Below are positions 34,618 to 43,690 of a stretch of DNA of 64,000 nt, piece after piece. The position numbers and the translations under genes are program-made. Position 1 is the first letter of the stretch. Every line of letters begins with the position of its first letter. The notes under the pieces were generated by a model. The model saw only the letters and a list, made by a program, of their open reading frames with translations, was not told where the DNA came from and searched no databases. Origin of the DNA: Brevibacillus antibioticus (GTDB lineage: Bacteria; Bacillota; Bacilli; Brevibacillales; Brevibacillaceae); assembly GCF_005217615.1 (NCBI RefSeq), contig NZ_SZNK01000001.1, forward strand, positions 5,145,001 through 5,209,000, read 5' to 3'.

Positions 34618-34926
34618 GTGAGACTTATAGCAGCAATTGCATTTGAAAAGGGCGTTCCACCCCTTCGACAGGTTAAAGGAACGCCCGCAGGAGGAGCAGT
34701 TACAGCTCCTATAAGTAAAGGTATCACGCTATCTCTAGATCGAGAAGGAATAACCTACCACGATATTGATCATTTGAAAAATATTGTGGAACAATTGCGT
34801 GGCCAACTGGTGCAGTTGTATTTAGAGAAGCGTGATTTGTTGGATGCTGAAGTCGTGGAATTAAGCCAGCAGTTGGATCAGTACATTCTGGTTATTCAAT
34901 CAAAAATGATGAAAAAAGATAGATAA
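34618..34926 (+). CDS. Spo0E-like aspartyl-phosphate phosphatase with N-terminal extension (copy 3)
   Basis: 102 residues, GTG start just behind GAGGAGAG. N-terminal extension IAAIAFEKGVPPLRQVKG and GTPAGGAVTAPISKGITL, then the Spo0E hairpin KNIVEQLRGQLVQLYLEK, VVELSQQLDQYILVIQSK. The SQQLDQYI segment fits the Spo0E phosphatase motif with Gln for the usual Glu. It is the intact form of the broken cassette at 27371. The role would be to remove phosphate from Spo0A or a similar response regulator. Confidence 0.72.
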   Translation: MRLIAAIAFEKGVPPLRQVKGTPAGGAVTAPISKGITLSLDREGITYHDIDHLKNIVEQLRGQLVQLYLEKRDLLDAEVVELSQQLDQYILVIQSKMMKKDR

Positions 34927-35093
34927 TAAGGTGCTTTTGTTACAGGAGGAATCTACAAATTTATACATTCCCGACATATGAAAAAATGGTATATTATTAC
35001 TATTCAGTAATTTGGTTGAATTACGGCTCTTTCATCAGCCCTTTTCGTTCTAGCTCCCAAGGCCAGGAAGAATAATATCGAATTTGCCTCCAG

Positions 35094-35133
35094 ATAGCCG
35101 GTCAACACTAGCAGCTTAACCGGCTATTTTTTG
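35094..35133 (+). terminator. Terminator with remnant of an exported-protein gene end
   Basis: ATAGCCGGT and ACCGGCTAT arms followed by six T residues. The sequence just before it (GAATAATATCGAATTTGCC) matches the DNA after the gene at 31801. 34927-35240 holds no intact gene. Confidence 0.7.
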
Positions 35134-35240
35134 TGTCCAGCACTCCTTAACCTTGTAAACCCTAGCCTATGATCTATTTTTTCAGCATCTCGGATGAACT
35201 CCTACCACTGACCAATCAATTTATGAGGAGTGTGGTTGAT

Positions 35241-35774
35241 TTGATTAAAATATGTCGTAATGCTTTACTTGTGGTTGTTCTTAGCTCAATAACTTTATTT
35301 GGCTGTTCCAATGTTTCTGAAAAAACTGAAGATATTCCTGTTACTTCTGCTCAATCGGACACTTTGGAGAAGGTGAAAAATGGACAATTAGAAGGTGTCT
35401 TAATAGGCATTGGAGCAACAAAGAAAGAGGTTTTGGATAAAGTCGGAACCCCCATCGAGGGTAGAAATTCTGAGTATGGATTCACAGTATATTATGATGG
35501 ATTTAATTTACAATTCGAAGACTATGCGAATTCAATTGATGAAGTAAAGGATACGAGTAAAGTCGTCCTAATGAATGCCGAACCAAAGACTGTTGGAATG
35601 ACTGGAAAACCTGAGGAAATCAAAAAAATAGTAGGCGAGCCCTCCAGAGAGTTTATGGATGACACAGGTGATGATACGTTTATATTGGAATATGAAAATA
35701 ATGGGAACCTACTAAGATTTACGTTTGATTCAAAAGATAGTTCAGTAAGGTATGTTACCCTTCGAGTCAAATAA
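35241..35774 (+). CDS. Lipoprotein with DUF4309-like domain (YjgB-like)
   Basis: About 177 residues if TTG at 35241 is used (GAGGAG lies 11 nt upstream); GTG at 35232 is the alternative. Lipoprotein signal VVVLSSITLFGCSNVSE. The body starts GVLIGIGATKKEVLDKVGTP and ends with a strand-turn LEYENNGNLLRFTFDSKD, the layout of DUF4309 proteins such as YjgB, which are extracytoplasmic and of unknown role. Confidence 0.65.
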   Translation: MIKICRNALLVVVLSSITLFGCSNVSEKTEDIPVTSAQSDTLEKVKNGQLEGVLIGIGATKKEVLDKVGTPIEGRNSEYGFTVYYDGFNLQFEDYANSIDEVKDTSKVVLMNAEPKTVGMTGKPEEIKKIVGEPSREFMDDTGDDTFILEYENNGNLLRFTFDSKDSSVRYVTLRVK

Positions 35775-35861
35775 GCCAGACTACGATAATGACCCTTCTT
35801 ATGCATCAGTCGATTACAATGACGAATATCAAGAATGAAGATATGTAGGAGGTGAGATAGT

Positions 35862-36314
35862 ATGAAGAAAAGAAGTGTATTCATTTTGGGTCTTGTTCTC
35901 GCAGGTGCAGTTTTCGCTTACAGCAATCTATGTACAAGTGAAGATATTGAGCAATACGAAAAGGGAAATCACTTGATAACGCTTCGTTCATTGGGAATCG
36001 AAGTAAATTCAGATGAATTGGCACCTATGCAAACTTTGACTGACGGAAATGGGAAGGAGTGGATTTATAACAATTTCACCAAAAGAGCCCCACTAATGGA
36101 AAAAATAATAGATGAACGTTCTGTAGACGTGAAGGATGCATTCATTGAAGTTCAGGACGAGATCATGCAGAAATATACCAAAAAAGGAGATACCCTTCCG
36201 GTTATTCTTTTGGATGAAAATTTAAATGAAGGCTATTTCGCGTTCAATAGACAAGATGGGGAAACCTTGTCTTTCAAAATCAAGTATGACAACGGGTCAT
36301 GGGAATACGAATAA
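35862..36314 (+). CDS. Exported protein, paralogue of the one at 31801
   Basis: 150 residues, ATG after GGAGGTGAG. Signal-type N-terminus (MKKRSVFILGLVLAGAVFAY). It shares KGNH, LGIEV, VQDEIMQKY and FKIKYDNGSWEYE with the protein at 31801. The last 40 nt are almost identical between the two genes. It lies in the same order relative to other small exported genes, so this part of the window seems to be a duplicated module. Confidence 0.6.
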   Translation: MKKRSVFILGLVLAGAVFAYSNLCTSEDIEQYEKGNHLITLRSLGIEVNSDELAPMQTLTDGNGKEWIYNNFTKRAPLMEKIIDERSVDVKDAFIEVQDEIMQKYTKKGDTLPVILLDENLNEGYFAFNRQDGETLSFKIKYDNGSWEYE

Positions 36315-36402
36315 TCGCGCCTTTTTTTAACAGGCCGCATCGAATCGATCGGGAAAGCCCGTAAGTGTGTTTCTGATCATATGTTTAAAATGGGGTGATA
36401 CG

Positions 36403-36630
36403 GTGTATAAATATTTGGTTCTTTTTACTGGTATTCTAGTTTCAGTAGTTTTAATAATGTCTGTACATGCGAATTTCGCCATTTTACTTGGTCTTTCTCC
36501 AGCGTTGTTTTATGGAATGAAAACGTATGAAAGTGCTAAACAGAAAAAGCCCGTAAAAAATGATTTAATCTCGACCATCTTAATCTTACTAGTAGTTCCT
36601 ATTGCATTTCTAATTGTAATTAATCGTTGA
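36403..36630 (+). CDS. Small membrane protein
   Basis: 75 residues from a GTG behind GGGGTGA. Helix 1 YLVLFTGILVSVVLIMSV, a second hydrophobic part, then TILILLVVPIAFLIVINR at the end. No family was recognised. Confidence 0.5.
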   Translation: MYKYLVLFTGILVSVVLIMSVHANFAILLGLSPALFYGMKTYESAKQKKPVKNDLISTILILLVVPIAFLIVINR

Positions 36631-36725
36631 TGTACAGCTTGAGTTGAACGCATCTCAGCGATTTGTTAGCATTTATCCGTAAATTGTTTTTTCTTAACCA
36701 AATTTGTACAGACGGAGGGATTGCG

Positions 36726-37190
36726 ATGGAGGACATTATCGTAGAGCCGGGAATAGGGATTGGACCCATAAAGTTAGGAATGACTAGGGAAGAAGTAAAG
36801 GCTCTTGAGCAAGAATGGCCGCTGAAATATGTGACATTTCTGATAAAATATGAGGAGAACAAAGTGAGTTATATCGAAGTTCCCATAGATACACACAATT
36901 TCAGCGGAGGATTCAGTTGTTTTGTTTACGGTATCGATGTGGTTCATACAAAGGCGACACAATTAGTGGAAAAAATCGATAAAATATCAAATTATACGCG
37001 GGATGAAGGTGCAAAGTGGGGCGACAGGTACGTTTTTCCTGAGATAGTTTTAGGTTTTTGGAGAGCTGGTATCTTAAATGAAGAAGATTTAGAAACAGAA
37101 AAATTCAAAAATTTGGACCCAGTAATACAAGAGGATACTCTAAGGGATCAATATTTCAATACCGTTTTCATCACGTATCCAATGGTTTAA
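36726..37190 (+). CDS. Probable immunity-type cytoplasmic protein
   Basis: 154 residues, ATG after CGGAGGG. It starts IIVEPGIGIGPIKLGMTREEV, a pattern often seen at the start of small immunity-like proteins next to polymorphic toxins in Bacillales. The rest is an alpha/beta domain with FVYGIDVVHTKATQL and VLGFWRAGILNEED. No signal peptide. Assignment as immunity is by pattern and by the surrounding decayed immunity genes, so it is tentative. Confidence 0.5.
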   Translation: MEDIIVEPGIGIGPIKLGMTREEVKALEQEWPLKYVTFLIKYEENKVSYIEVPIDTHNFSGGFSCFVYGIDVVHTKATQLVEKIDKISNYTRDEGAKWGDRYVFPEIVLGFWRAGILNEEDLETEKFKNLDPVIQEDTLRDQYFNTVFITYPMV

Positions 37191-37232
37191 TAGGGGGCAT
37201 ATCCAACAAGGTAACAAGAAGCCTACGTTAAG

Positions 37233-37255
37233 GACGCGATTTCTCGCGTCTTTTT
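37233..37255 (+). terminator. Terminator ending the accessory region
   Basis: GACGCGA and TCGCGTC arms with a four-base loop and five T residues. Confidence 0.8.
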
Positions 37256-37365
37256 GTTTCTAGCATAGTCACATATGACCTCCAATTGCGAAATTAATCC
37301 CGGTAGTGGCAATGAAAAAGGTGATGTGGAGGCCAAGATCAAGTACACTCGTAATAACATTCTTC

Positions 37366-37397
37366 CACCCGTTTCTGTTCAGGGGACGGGTTTTTCT
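37366..37397 (+). terminator. Hairpin with T run upstream of the sigma gene
   Basis: ACCCGT and ACGGGT arms followed by five T residues. No gene ends just before it; it isolates the sigma operon from upstream transcription. 37256-37490 otherwise holds the sigma promoter region. Confidence 0.55.
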
Positions 37398-37426
37398 GTG
37401 CTTCATATTTTTTCGCCTATGTAACG

Positions 37427-37449
37427 TGAACCAAACGCCGCGTTCCCGT
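37427..37449 (+). promoter_or_regulatory. Possible ECF-type autoregulated promoter
   Basis: TGAAC (37427-37431) and CGT (37447-37449) separated by 15 nt upstream of the sigma gene resemble an ECF sigma promoter. The match is short. Confidence 0.35.
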
Positions 37450-37490
37450 GAATATACAGTAGAGCAAAAACGAAAAGGGGGGGGAACGCT

Positions 37491-38063
37491 GTGGATGAGT
37501 GGGAATTGATTGCCAAATGCCAAAAGGGCGAGCCTGAAGCCTTTGAACAATTGGTCAAGCCTTATCTGGCGATGGCATACCGGACAGCGTATTTGATCAT
37601 TCATGACAAGCATCTGGCGCAGGACGCAGTTCAGGAAGGGCTTATCGAAGCGTATCAGCACATAGACCGACTCGATCCAAAAAGGGGAGTGGCCTTTCGC
37701 AATTGGCTATACCGGATCATTACGTTTCGGGCTCTGAATCTGGTTCGCAAGCAAAAGCCTGCTGTGGAATACGAAGAGATGATCCCGGAAGAGGCGCTAA
37801 CGCCGCTGGACAACGTGATCCAGCGAGAGGAGCAGAGGCAAATATGGCAGGCGATTCGCAGCATGAAGGCGGAGCATCGCGCGGTCATTATTCTTTACTA
37901 TTACGAGGGCTTCAGTGTGTCGGAGATCGCCAAAATCACGGGCTCCTTCGAGGGTACGGTCAAGTCGCGGATGCACAAGGCCAGGAAGCTGATCGCACAA
38001 CAATTGGACAAGGATTGCAAACGATCTGATTTTTTGCGGGAAGGGGCAATGACTCATGACTAA
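37491..38063 (+). CDS. ECF-type RNA polymerase sigma factor
   Basis: 190 residues, GTG start behind a run of G (AAGGGGGGGG). Region 2 reads FEQLVKPYLAMAYRTAYLI, DAVQEGLIEAYQHIDRL and FRNWLYRIITFRALNLVRK. Region 4 reads YYEGFSVSEIAKITGSFEGTVKSRMHKARKLI. Its end overlaps the start of the anti-sigma gene by 8 nt, so the two are coupled. The regulon is unknown. Confidence 0.92.
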   Translation: MDEWELIAKCQKGEPEAFEQLVKPYLAMAYRTAYLIIHDKHLAQDAVQEGLIEAYQHIDRLDPKRGVAFRNWLYRIITFRALNLVRKQKPAVEYEEMIPEEALTPLDNVIQREEQRQIWQAIRSMKAEHRAVIILYYYEGFSVSEIAKITGSFEGTVKSRMHKARKLIAQQLDKDCKRSDFLREGAMTHD

Positions 38064-39519
38064 CGAGGAGCGGCAAATCCAAGAGACGCTTAGGAAAGTA
38101 GCGGGAGCTGTCGAGACGCCGAATTTTCAAATGCCAAACAAGAATGACGTAGTGCAAGTGAGAAGACGCTCAGTTTTCCGAAGCAAAAAATGGGCTTCTA
38201 TCGGCATCGCTTCCGCTGTCGTACTCGGGCTGCTCGGAACCATGCAAGTGTCCCCAACATTTGCGGCCTATGTCAAATCGATCTTTGCCCAAGAAGGGTT
38301 CGATGAAGGAGTACAACAGGCAGCGAGACAAGGCTTCTCCGAAACATCGAATCTTTCTGTTACCGATCAGGGGATCACCTTGGAGGTAAAGGAAATCATT
38401 GCTGATCCGGCGCAGGTAATAGTAGCTTTAATGATAAAACAGTCGGATGACAAGCCGTTGCTCCCTACATATCCGTCAGCGACAAACGCAGAATCCAATG
38501 CCGTTGAATTGTTGGATGCCAAAGGGGCGGTCATTTCTGACGAGTGGGGAACAACCTTTGAAGATAATGCCGGATTCATCCGGTTTATCCTCGGGAAAAA
38601 AGGACAGGAGCCCCTTCCGAAAACGTTGTCGATCCATTTTGATGAAATCGGTGATAGAAAAGGAAACTGGGAGCTGCAAGTTCCGATCACGATGGCAAAA
38701 ACAACGGCTGCAACGACTGTGCTGCCTGTCAATCAAACGCAAGTGACGAAGCATGGATTGAAGATGACCCTGCACCAGATCGTCAACACGCCAACGGCCA
38801 CCCGAATTGAGCTGGAGACACAATGGACAGAGGCGTCCAAAAAACAATTGGAACAAGAAGCAAAAAAGCTAACCGGAAAGACGACGAACCCCGATTATGC
38901 TCCATTTCTTCCGTATCAGCAATATAGGCTGGGATATTACTACGAGGGAGCAGATGGCAGCAAGGGGAAGGAAAGAATCATATATAATTCTTATCCCATT
39001 GATCGCTATGGGCATTTCCGTTGGATCAATGACGACGATCCGTTGCCAAAAGGCAAAGCAGCGACACTTGTCATAAATAGCCTCCATAAGGCGATCCCGT
39101 ACGATATGAGTGTCACCTTCCATCCGGATGAATTGAACAAGAAGCCAGTGATCCAACAAGTGGGAGAAGATATCTTTACGTTGAAAAGCATCAAGCTGGC
39201 AAAAGATGATGATTCGGGAAAACAGCAAATGGAAATGGAGATCGATGTACTCTCCAAAGATATTACGAGAATTTATTTGCCTTGGTGGGTACTTCAAGAT
39301 GGGCAGGGGACAACCTACCGGGCTAAAAAGGGTCATCAATCCAAGGGACCCGTTGATCAGTCAGGACGCGAGCGAGCAACGTACAAAATTCGGCTGGAGG
39401 ACAGCGGTCATTGGGAAGGAGGGGAAATAACCAAGCTCCCGGAGAAGATAACGCTACGACTGGATGCTGTTCAGAAAAAATATCCGCTAGAGTGGCGAAT
39501 TCCAGTTACCCATCCATAA
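38056..39519 (+). CDS. Membrane anti-sigma factor, DUF4179 type
   Basis: 487 residues. A short cytoplasmic N-terminus that would bind the sigma factor, one transmembrane helix (WASIGIASAVVLGLLGTMQV, about 55-75), then a DUF4179-type outer domain beginning SPTFAAYVKSIFAQEGFDEG and a long second extracytoplasmic domain. This layout is typical of RsiV-like regulators that release the sigma factor on envelope stress. The ATG overlaps the sigma stop. Confidence 0.85.
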   Translation: MTNEERQIQETLRKVAGAVETPNFQMPNKNDVVQVRRRSVFRSKKWASIGIASAVVLGLLGTMQVSPTFAAYVKSIFAQEGFDEGVQQAARQGFSETSNLSVTDQGITLEVKEIIADPAQVIVALMIKQSDDKPLLPTYPSATNAESNAVELLDAKGAVISDEWGTTFEDNAGFIRFILGKKGQEPLPKTLSIHFDEIGDRKGNWELQVPITMAKTTAATTVLPVNQTQVTKHGLKMTLHQIVNTPTATRIELETQWTEASKKQLEQEAKKLTGKTTNPDYAPFLPYQQYRLGYYYEGADGSKGKERIIYNSYPIDRYGHFRWINDDDPLPKGKAATLVINSLHKAIPYDMSVTFHPDELNKKPVIQQVGEDIFTLKSIKLAKDDDSGKQQMEMEIDVLSKDITRIYLPWWVLQDGQGTTYRAKKGHQSKGPVDQSGRERATYKIRLEDSGHWEGGEITKLPEKITLRLDAVQKKYPLEWRIPVTHP

Positions 39520-39524
39520 AGATA

Positions 39525-39553
39525 AAACCGCCCTTTGTACGGGGCGGTTTTTC
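39525..39553. terminator. Bidirectional terminator between anti-sigma and HAD genes
   Basis: AAACCGCCC and GGGCGGTTT arms with T residues on both outer strands, between convergent genes. Confidence 0.8.
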
Positions 39554-39557
39554 CTGT

Positions 39558-40841
39558 TTATTTCGCGACCAACTGCGGCTCTGTCTGCCCAAGTCGGATC
39601 GTCGCTTCGCTCGGAATCCACATGCCTGTGTTCTCGTCACGTCCTTGCAGGACTACCGTTGGGTTGGCCTTACCCATCTGTTCGGCACCTTTGGTAATTT
39701 GCTGACCAATTTTGCCGCCCTTGACGCGGTTCACGACGAGCGCGAGTTTTACGCTGTCCAGCTCTGTCATCATCTCGAAATCACCGTTGCTATCGCCCGC
39801 GATGAAGATAGGGCCGTGACCGTACTTTTTCACCAATACATTCTGGATCACTTCCGTCTTGCCGTGGGCTACCGTGATCGGGTAGTCAGGCTGGTAAACA
39901 TTCGTAATCCGTCCGTTTTCTGTTTTCAGACGCATGCCGATGATGTTCTCCGCTGGGAGATTGTAGCCATATTTCGGTAGGGTAGCGAAAACACGAACAA
40001 CATCCTCCAAGGAGGCACTCACGACATACACGTCGATGCCATTGGCACGCAGTGTGTTCATCAGGTTTGCTACTTCGGAAGTGAGGCGCAAGCCCGTTGT
40101 ATGGGAGGCTTTCACTACGCCTGCTTTGCCTGCCAACGATTTCGAGCTCGTCCAGGTTACTTTTTCAATCGCCATGCCCAGGCTGTGATCATTGGATGCT
40201 TCCGCCAACTGTTGCACTTCTTCCACTGTCATGTTCGTGAAGAGGTAGAGGATCCACGGATAGCCAATTGAGGTGCTGTGCGTATCGTTGATCGCTTCGT
40301 ACAAGAAAAACAGCTTGGCTTTGAAATCTGCGAATTGCTCTGTTGCTGTCACTTCTTCCAGCGACTTCGTTCCTTTAAGACCTTGATAATTTTGATATAA
40401 GTACTTGTAGTCTGCTACGAGATCAGTCGCGATGGCATCGAGCGTGACAGGCTTGCCATCGACATTTTTATACGAATCGGAAAACGGTCCTTCTGGTACA
40501 TTCGTACGGATGACCTTCCCGAATTCTTCTGGTGTGAGCTTGTAAGCCAAATGGTTGATCTGATAAACAAGCAACGCTTCCTCTGTGTCATGCATGATGC
40601 TCGTATTGTCCCAGTCAAAAACGGCATACGGCTTCTTTTTGGCATTGTAGGAGGCACTCTTGATGCCGTGTTTCTCAATCATTTCATGGACGGCTTGATA
40701 AGTCGCAGGTGCCCATTTCCCCTTGTCGAGCATCTGTACGTTGGTGTCCTTGGCCAAAGCTGGCATCTGCATCGCGAGCAGAGCGACGATCATCAGCATG
40801 GTCAGCCACCATGTTTTGGGTTGTGCTTTTCTGTGTGACAT
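39558..40841 (-). CDS. Secreted HAD-family phosphatase (phosphorylcholine-phosphatase-like)
   Basis: 427 residues from the ATG after GGGGATG. Signal peptide TWWLTMLMIVALLAMQMPALA. HAD motif I YAVFDWDNTSIMHDTE has the DxDNT nucleophile pattern; motif IV is FIAGDSNGDFEMM. The large cap domain between them and the export signal fit PchP-type phosphorylcholine or acid phosphatases. A CcpA-like site lies just upstream, so expression probably falls on rich sugars. The substrate is not certain. Confidence 0.75.
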   Translation of the reverse strand: MSHRKAQPKTWWLTMLMIVALLAMQMPALAKDTNVQMLDKGKWAPATYQAVHEMIEKHGIKSASYNAKKKPYAVFDWDNTSIMHDTEEALLVYQINHLAYKLTPEEFGKVIRTNVPEGPFSDSYKNVDGKPVTLDAIATDLVADYKYLYQNYQGLKGTKSLEEVTATEQFADFKAKLFFLYEAINDTHSTSIGYPWILYLFTNMTVEEVQQLAEASNDHSLGMAIEKVTWTSSKSLAGKAGVVKASHTTGLRLTSEVANLMNTLRANGIDVYVVSASLEDVVRVFATLPKYGYNLPAENIIGMRLKTENGRITNVYQPDYPITVAHGKTEVIQNVLVKKYGHGPIFIAGDSNGDFEMMTELDSVKLALVVNRVKGGKIGQQITKGAEQMGKANPTVVLQGRDENTGMWIPSEATIRLGQTEPQLVAK

Positions 40842-40878
40842 GTTGTCATCCCCTTCTTCTTTTTCTCGATCCCTCAAA

Positions 40879-40892
40879 TGAAAACGTTATCA
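40879..40892 (-). promoter_or_regulatory. cre (CcpA) site upstream of the HAD phosphatase gene
   Basis: TGAAAACGTTATCA is a full match to the catabolite-response consensus. A second, weaker site lies at 40959-40972 (complement TGAAAACGCTTAAG), and an 8-bp inverted repeat AGGTCTTC / GAAGACCT (40909-40951) lies between them. 40893-41133 holds no gene other than these sites. Confidence 0.65.
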
Positions 40893-41133
40893 TTTTTTCA
40901 AAAGAAAAAGGTCTTCCCCACGCCTATTGATAAAGCGCGGGTAGAAGACCTCATTGTCTTAAGCGTTTTCATTTGTATTCTAATCATACTAAATTTAACA
41001 GCAAAAGCAAGAAGATTCCGATAAAAATGATAAGGGCAGGACTAACGATCTAATCTAGCGAAGACAGAAGAGTTTGCAAGAAAAAAGTGGATATAATCTT
41101 AACCATATGATAGATGAAAAGGATGATGCGGCG

Positions 41134-42078
41134 ATGACATTGATAGAATCCAGCAAAGGCATTTTGATGAATTGCTTGGCATTGCAAGCAAATGAGACAT
41201 TTTTGGTGGTGGCCGACGAGCGGAAGCGGGACATCGGTGAGGCGCTCTGGGAAGCGGGTAAACAGATCGGGGCAGAAGCGATGCTGATGGTGATGAAGGA
41301 GCGGGAAAAGTCCGGTCAAGAGCCTCCTGCGGCTGTTGCAGCGGCGATGAAGAGCGCAGACGTGGTGGTATGTGTGACCCAGCACTCTTTGACGCATACA
41401 AAAGCCCGAAAAGAAGCAGCAGCAAATGGTACGAGACTGGCTACCATGCCAGCAATTACGGAAGACATGTTCCTTGCGGGGGCGATTTCCGCTGACTATA
41501 CACAAGTAAAGGCACTCACCGAGCGCGTGACCGAGATGCTGACGCGGGCAAGTACCGTGCGAATCGAAAAAGCGGGCAAGTCACTGACGTTTTCTATCGC
41601 AGATCGCAATGGAGTGCCGAGTACTGGCATGTACGTCAATCCTGGTGAATCGGGCAACTTGCCTTCCGGGGAAGCTTATATCGCCCCATTGGAAGGGACG
41701 GCGGAGGGACAAATCCTGGTCGATGGTTCTATCGCTGGTATCGGGAAAATTGATTCGCCCTTGCTGCTGACGGTCCAAAAGGGTCGGATCACAGAGGCAG
41801 AAGGAACGGCGGCTGAACGCCTTCTGCAAATGCTTGGGGACCAAGACGGGCGCATGCTGGGTGAATTCGGAATCGGTACGAATGATAAGGCGCGTATCAC
41901 GGGAGTTGTGCTGGAGGACGAGAAGGTGTACGGAACGATTCACGTAGCCTTTGGTAGCAACAACACGTTTGGTGGGACGATTGTCGCGGGGGTACATATC
42001 GATCTGGTTGTCAAAGAGCCGGATGTGTATTTGGACGACAAATGTATCATGAAGAGTGGAAAACTATTGGCAACTTAG
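41134..42078 (+). CDS. M29-family aminopeptidase
   Basis: 314 residues from the ATG 9 nt after AAAAGGATG; starts at 41074 or 41107 are possible. The C-terminal domain has the family blocks GEFGIGTNDKARITGVVLED and GTIHVAFGSNNTFGG with His and Asp for metal binding, and HIDLVVKEPDVYLDDKCIM at the end. It is nearer the short leucyl-aminopeptidase/NicX-like branch than AmpS. It trims N-terminal residues in the cytoplasm. Confidence 0.85.
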   Translation: MTLIESSKGILMNCLALQANETFLVVADERKRDIGEALWEAGKQIGAEAMLMVMKEREKSGQEPPAAVAAAMKSADVVVCVTQHSLTHTKARKEAAANGTRLATMPAITEDMFLAGAISADYTQVKALTERVTEMLTRASTVRIEKAGKSLTFSIADRNGVPSTGMYVNPGESGNLPSGEAYIAPLEGTAEGQILVDGSIAGIGKIDSPLLLTVQKGRITEAEGTAAERLLQMLGDQDGRMLGEFGIGTNDKARITGVVLEDEKVYGTIHVAFGSNNTFGGTIVAGVHIDLVVKEPDVYLDDKCIMKSGKLLAT

Positions 42079-42160
42079 GACAAACTAGATGGATAGGAAG
42101 GATGAATCCCGATAGGTAATGCTGTAATAGGGGAGAAATCCTAGAGGTGGATGTGGAGTG

Positions 42161-43609
42161 ATGGCATTGTCCGAAAAGATAATTGTGATGATAACAATAG
42201 GTAACCTGATTTTGGCTGCCGTTCTTATTTTCATGGAGAGGCGAAACATTGCGGCAACCTGGGCCTGGTTGATGGTTTTGCTGTTTTTGCCGGGCATCGG
42301 GTTTATCATTTACCTGATTTTTGGACATAAGCTAAGCAAGAAAAAGCTGTATCGGCTCAAGGAAGGGGAATTTTCCCATTTCCGGGCTGCGGTAGACAGA
42401 CAAAAGCAGTTACTTGCCCAGGGTGAACTACAGGTGAACGACCCTGAGATGGAGAGACACCGCGACATGATTTTCATGAACGTGGTAAGTGATGGAGCGT
42501 ATTACACGCAGGATAATACCATTCAGGTTTTTAAGGAAGGCCATAGTCTGTTCAACCTCATGTTCAAACAGATGGAGGAAGCACGCGAGCATATACATTT
42601 GCTCTACTATATTTTGAATGACGATGAGTTAGGGAAGCAGCTCATTCAACTGTTGACGAAGAAGGCACAGGAGGGCGTCGAGGTCCGATTGCTCTATGAC
42701 GCGGTTGGTTCCTCTGGTGTCTCATCCCGGTTCCTGCGCCCATTGGTCGAAGCAGGGGGGGAAGTCGCCTCCTTTTTCCCGGCGAAGATTCCGTTCCTTA
42801 ATTTTCGGGTCAACTTCAGGAATCATCGCAAGCTGACGATTATTGATGGCAAAATCGGCTATATCGGAGGCTTCAACATCGGGGATGAATACTTGGGTAA
42901 GGATAAGAAGCTGGGGTATTGGCGTGACACCCATTTGCTGATTGAAGGAAGAGCGGTGTACATGCTGCAAGCACGATTTTTCCTGGACTGGAATTTGTCT
43001 GCACCGAAAAGAATGCATGAATCACTCGCGTATTTTCCGGAGATTCAAGAGGCCGAGGGAACGATTGGCGTTCAGATCGTATCGAGCGGGCCAAACTCGG
43101 AAAAAGAGCAAATCAAGCATGCTTTTTTGAAGATGATTTACAAGGCACGGAAAAAGATTTACTTGCAGACTCCGTATTTCGTTCCCGATGAAAGTATGCT
43201 GACCGCACTAAAAATGGCGGCAATGTCCGGGGTGGATGTGCGGGTGATGGTCCCGGGAAGGCCAGATCATTTGTTGGTATTCTGGGCGACTCACTCTTAT
43301 CTCGGCGATTTGTTAAAGAGCGGTGTGCGCTGCTTCCTCTACGAAAAAGGCTTCATGCACGCCAAAGCCATCGTGGTCGATACCCAGTTGTCGTCTGTCG
43401 GAACGGCCAATGTCGATATTCGCAGCTTCAAGCTGAATTTCGAGACGAATGCGTTTATGTACGATTCGCAGATGGCAGAGGAGCTGGAGGAACTGTTTGT
43501 GTCCGATCTGGCTGATTGCCGGGAAATGACGTTGGGAGAGTATGTGAACCGACCACTGCGTTTGCGCTTGCTGGAATCGTTGACGCGGCTATTGTCTCCG
43601 CTGTTATAA
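42161..43609 (+). CDS. cls: Cardiolipin synthase
   Basis: 482 residues, full length. Two N-terminal transmembrane helices (IIVMITIGNLILAAVLIF, WLMVLLFLPGIGFIIYLI), then two phospholipase-D domains with HxK motifs: NHRKLTIIDGKIGYIGGFNI and MHAKAIVVDTQLSSVGTANV. It joins two phosphatidylglycerols to cardiolipin at the membrane. ATG chosen; a GTG one codon earlier is equally possible. A terminator follows. Confidence 0.95.
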   Translation: MALSEKIIVMITIGNLILAAVLIFMERRNIAATWAWLMVLLFLPGIGFIIYLIFGHKLSKKKLYRLKEGEFSHFRAAVDRQKQLLAQGELQVNDPEMERHRDMIFMNVVSDGAYYTQDNTIQVFKEGHSLFNLMFKQMEEAREHIHLLYYILNDDELGKQLIQLLTKKAQEGVEVRLLYDAVGSSGVSSRFLRPLVEAGGEVASFFPAKIPFLNFRVNFRNHRKLTIIDGKIGYIGGFNIGDEYLGKDKKLGYWRDTHLLIEGRAVYMLQARFFLDWNLSAPKRMHESLAYFPEIQEAEGTIGVQIVSSGPNSEKEQIKHAFLKMIYKARKKIYLQTPYFVPDESMLTALKMAAMSGVDVRVMVPGRPDHLLVFWATHSYLGDLLKSGVRCFLYEKGFMHAKAIVVDTQLSSVGTANVDIRSFKLNFETNAFMYDSQMAEELEELFVSDLADCREMTLGEYVNRPLRLRLLESLTRLLSPLL

Positions 43610-43634
43610 AAGGCGGGACTGGAAAGCAGGAAAA

Positions 43635-43680
43635 GGACCTGATGGCCTATGTGAACAAACACGGGCTGTCAGGTCCTTTC
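43635..43680. terminator. Terminator between cls and the Rieske gene
   Basis: AAAGGACCTGA and TCAGGTCCTTT arms, a long perfect stem with a 23-nt loop between convergent genes. Confidence 0.7.
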
Positions 43681-43690
43681 TGTGTACCCT

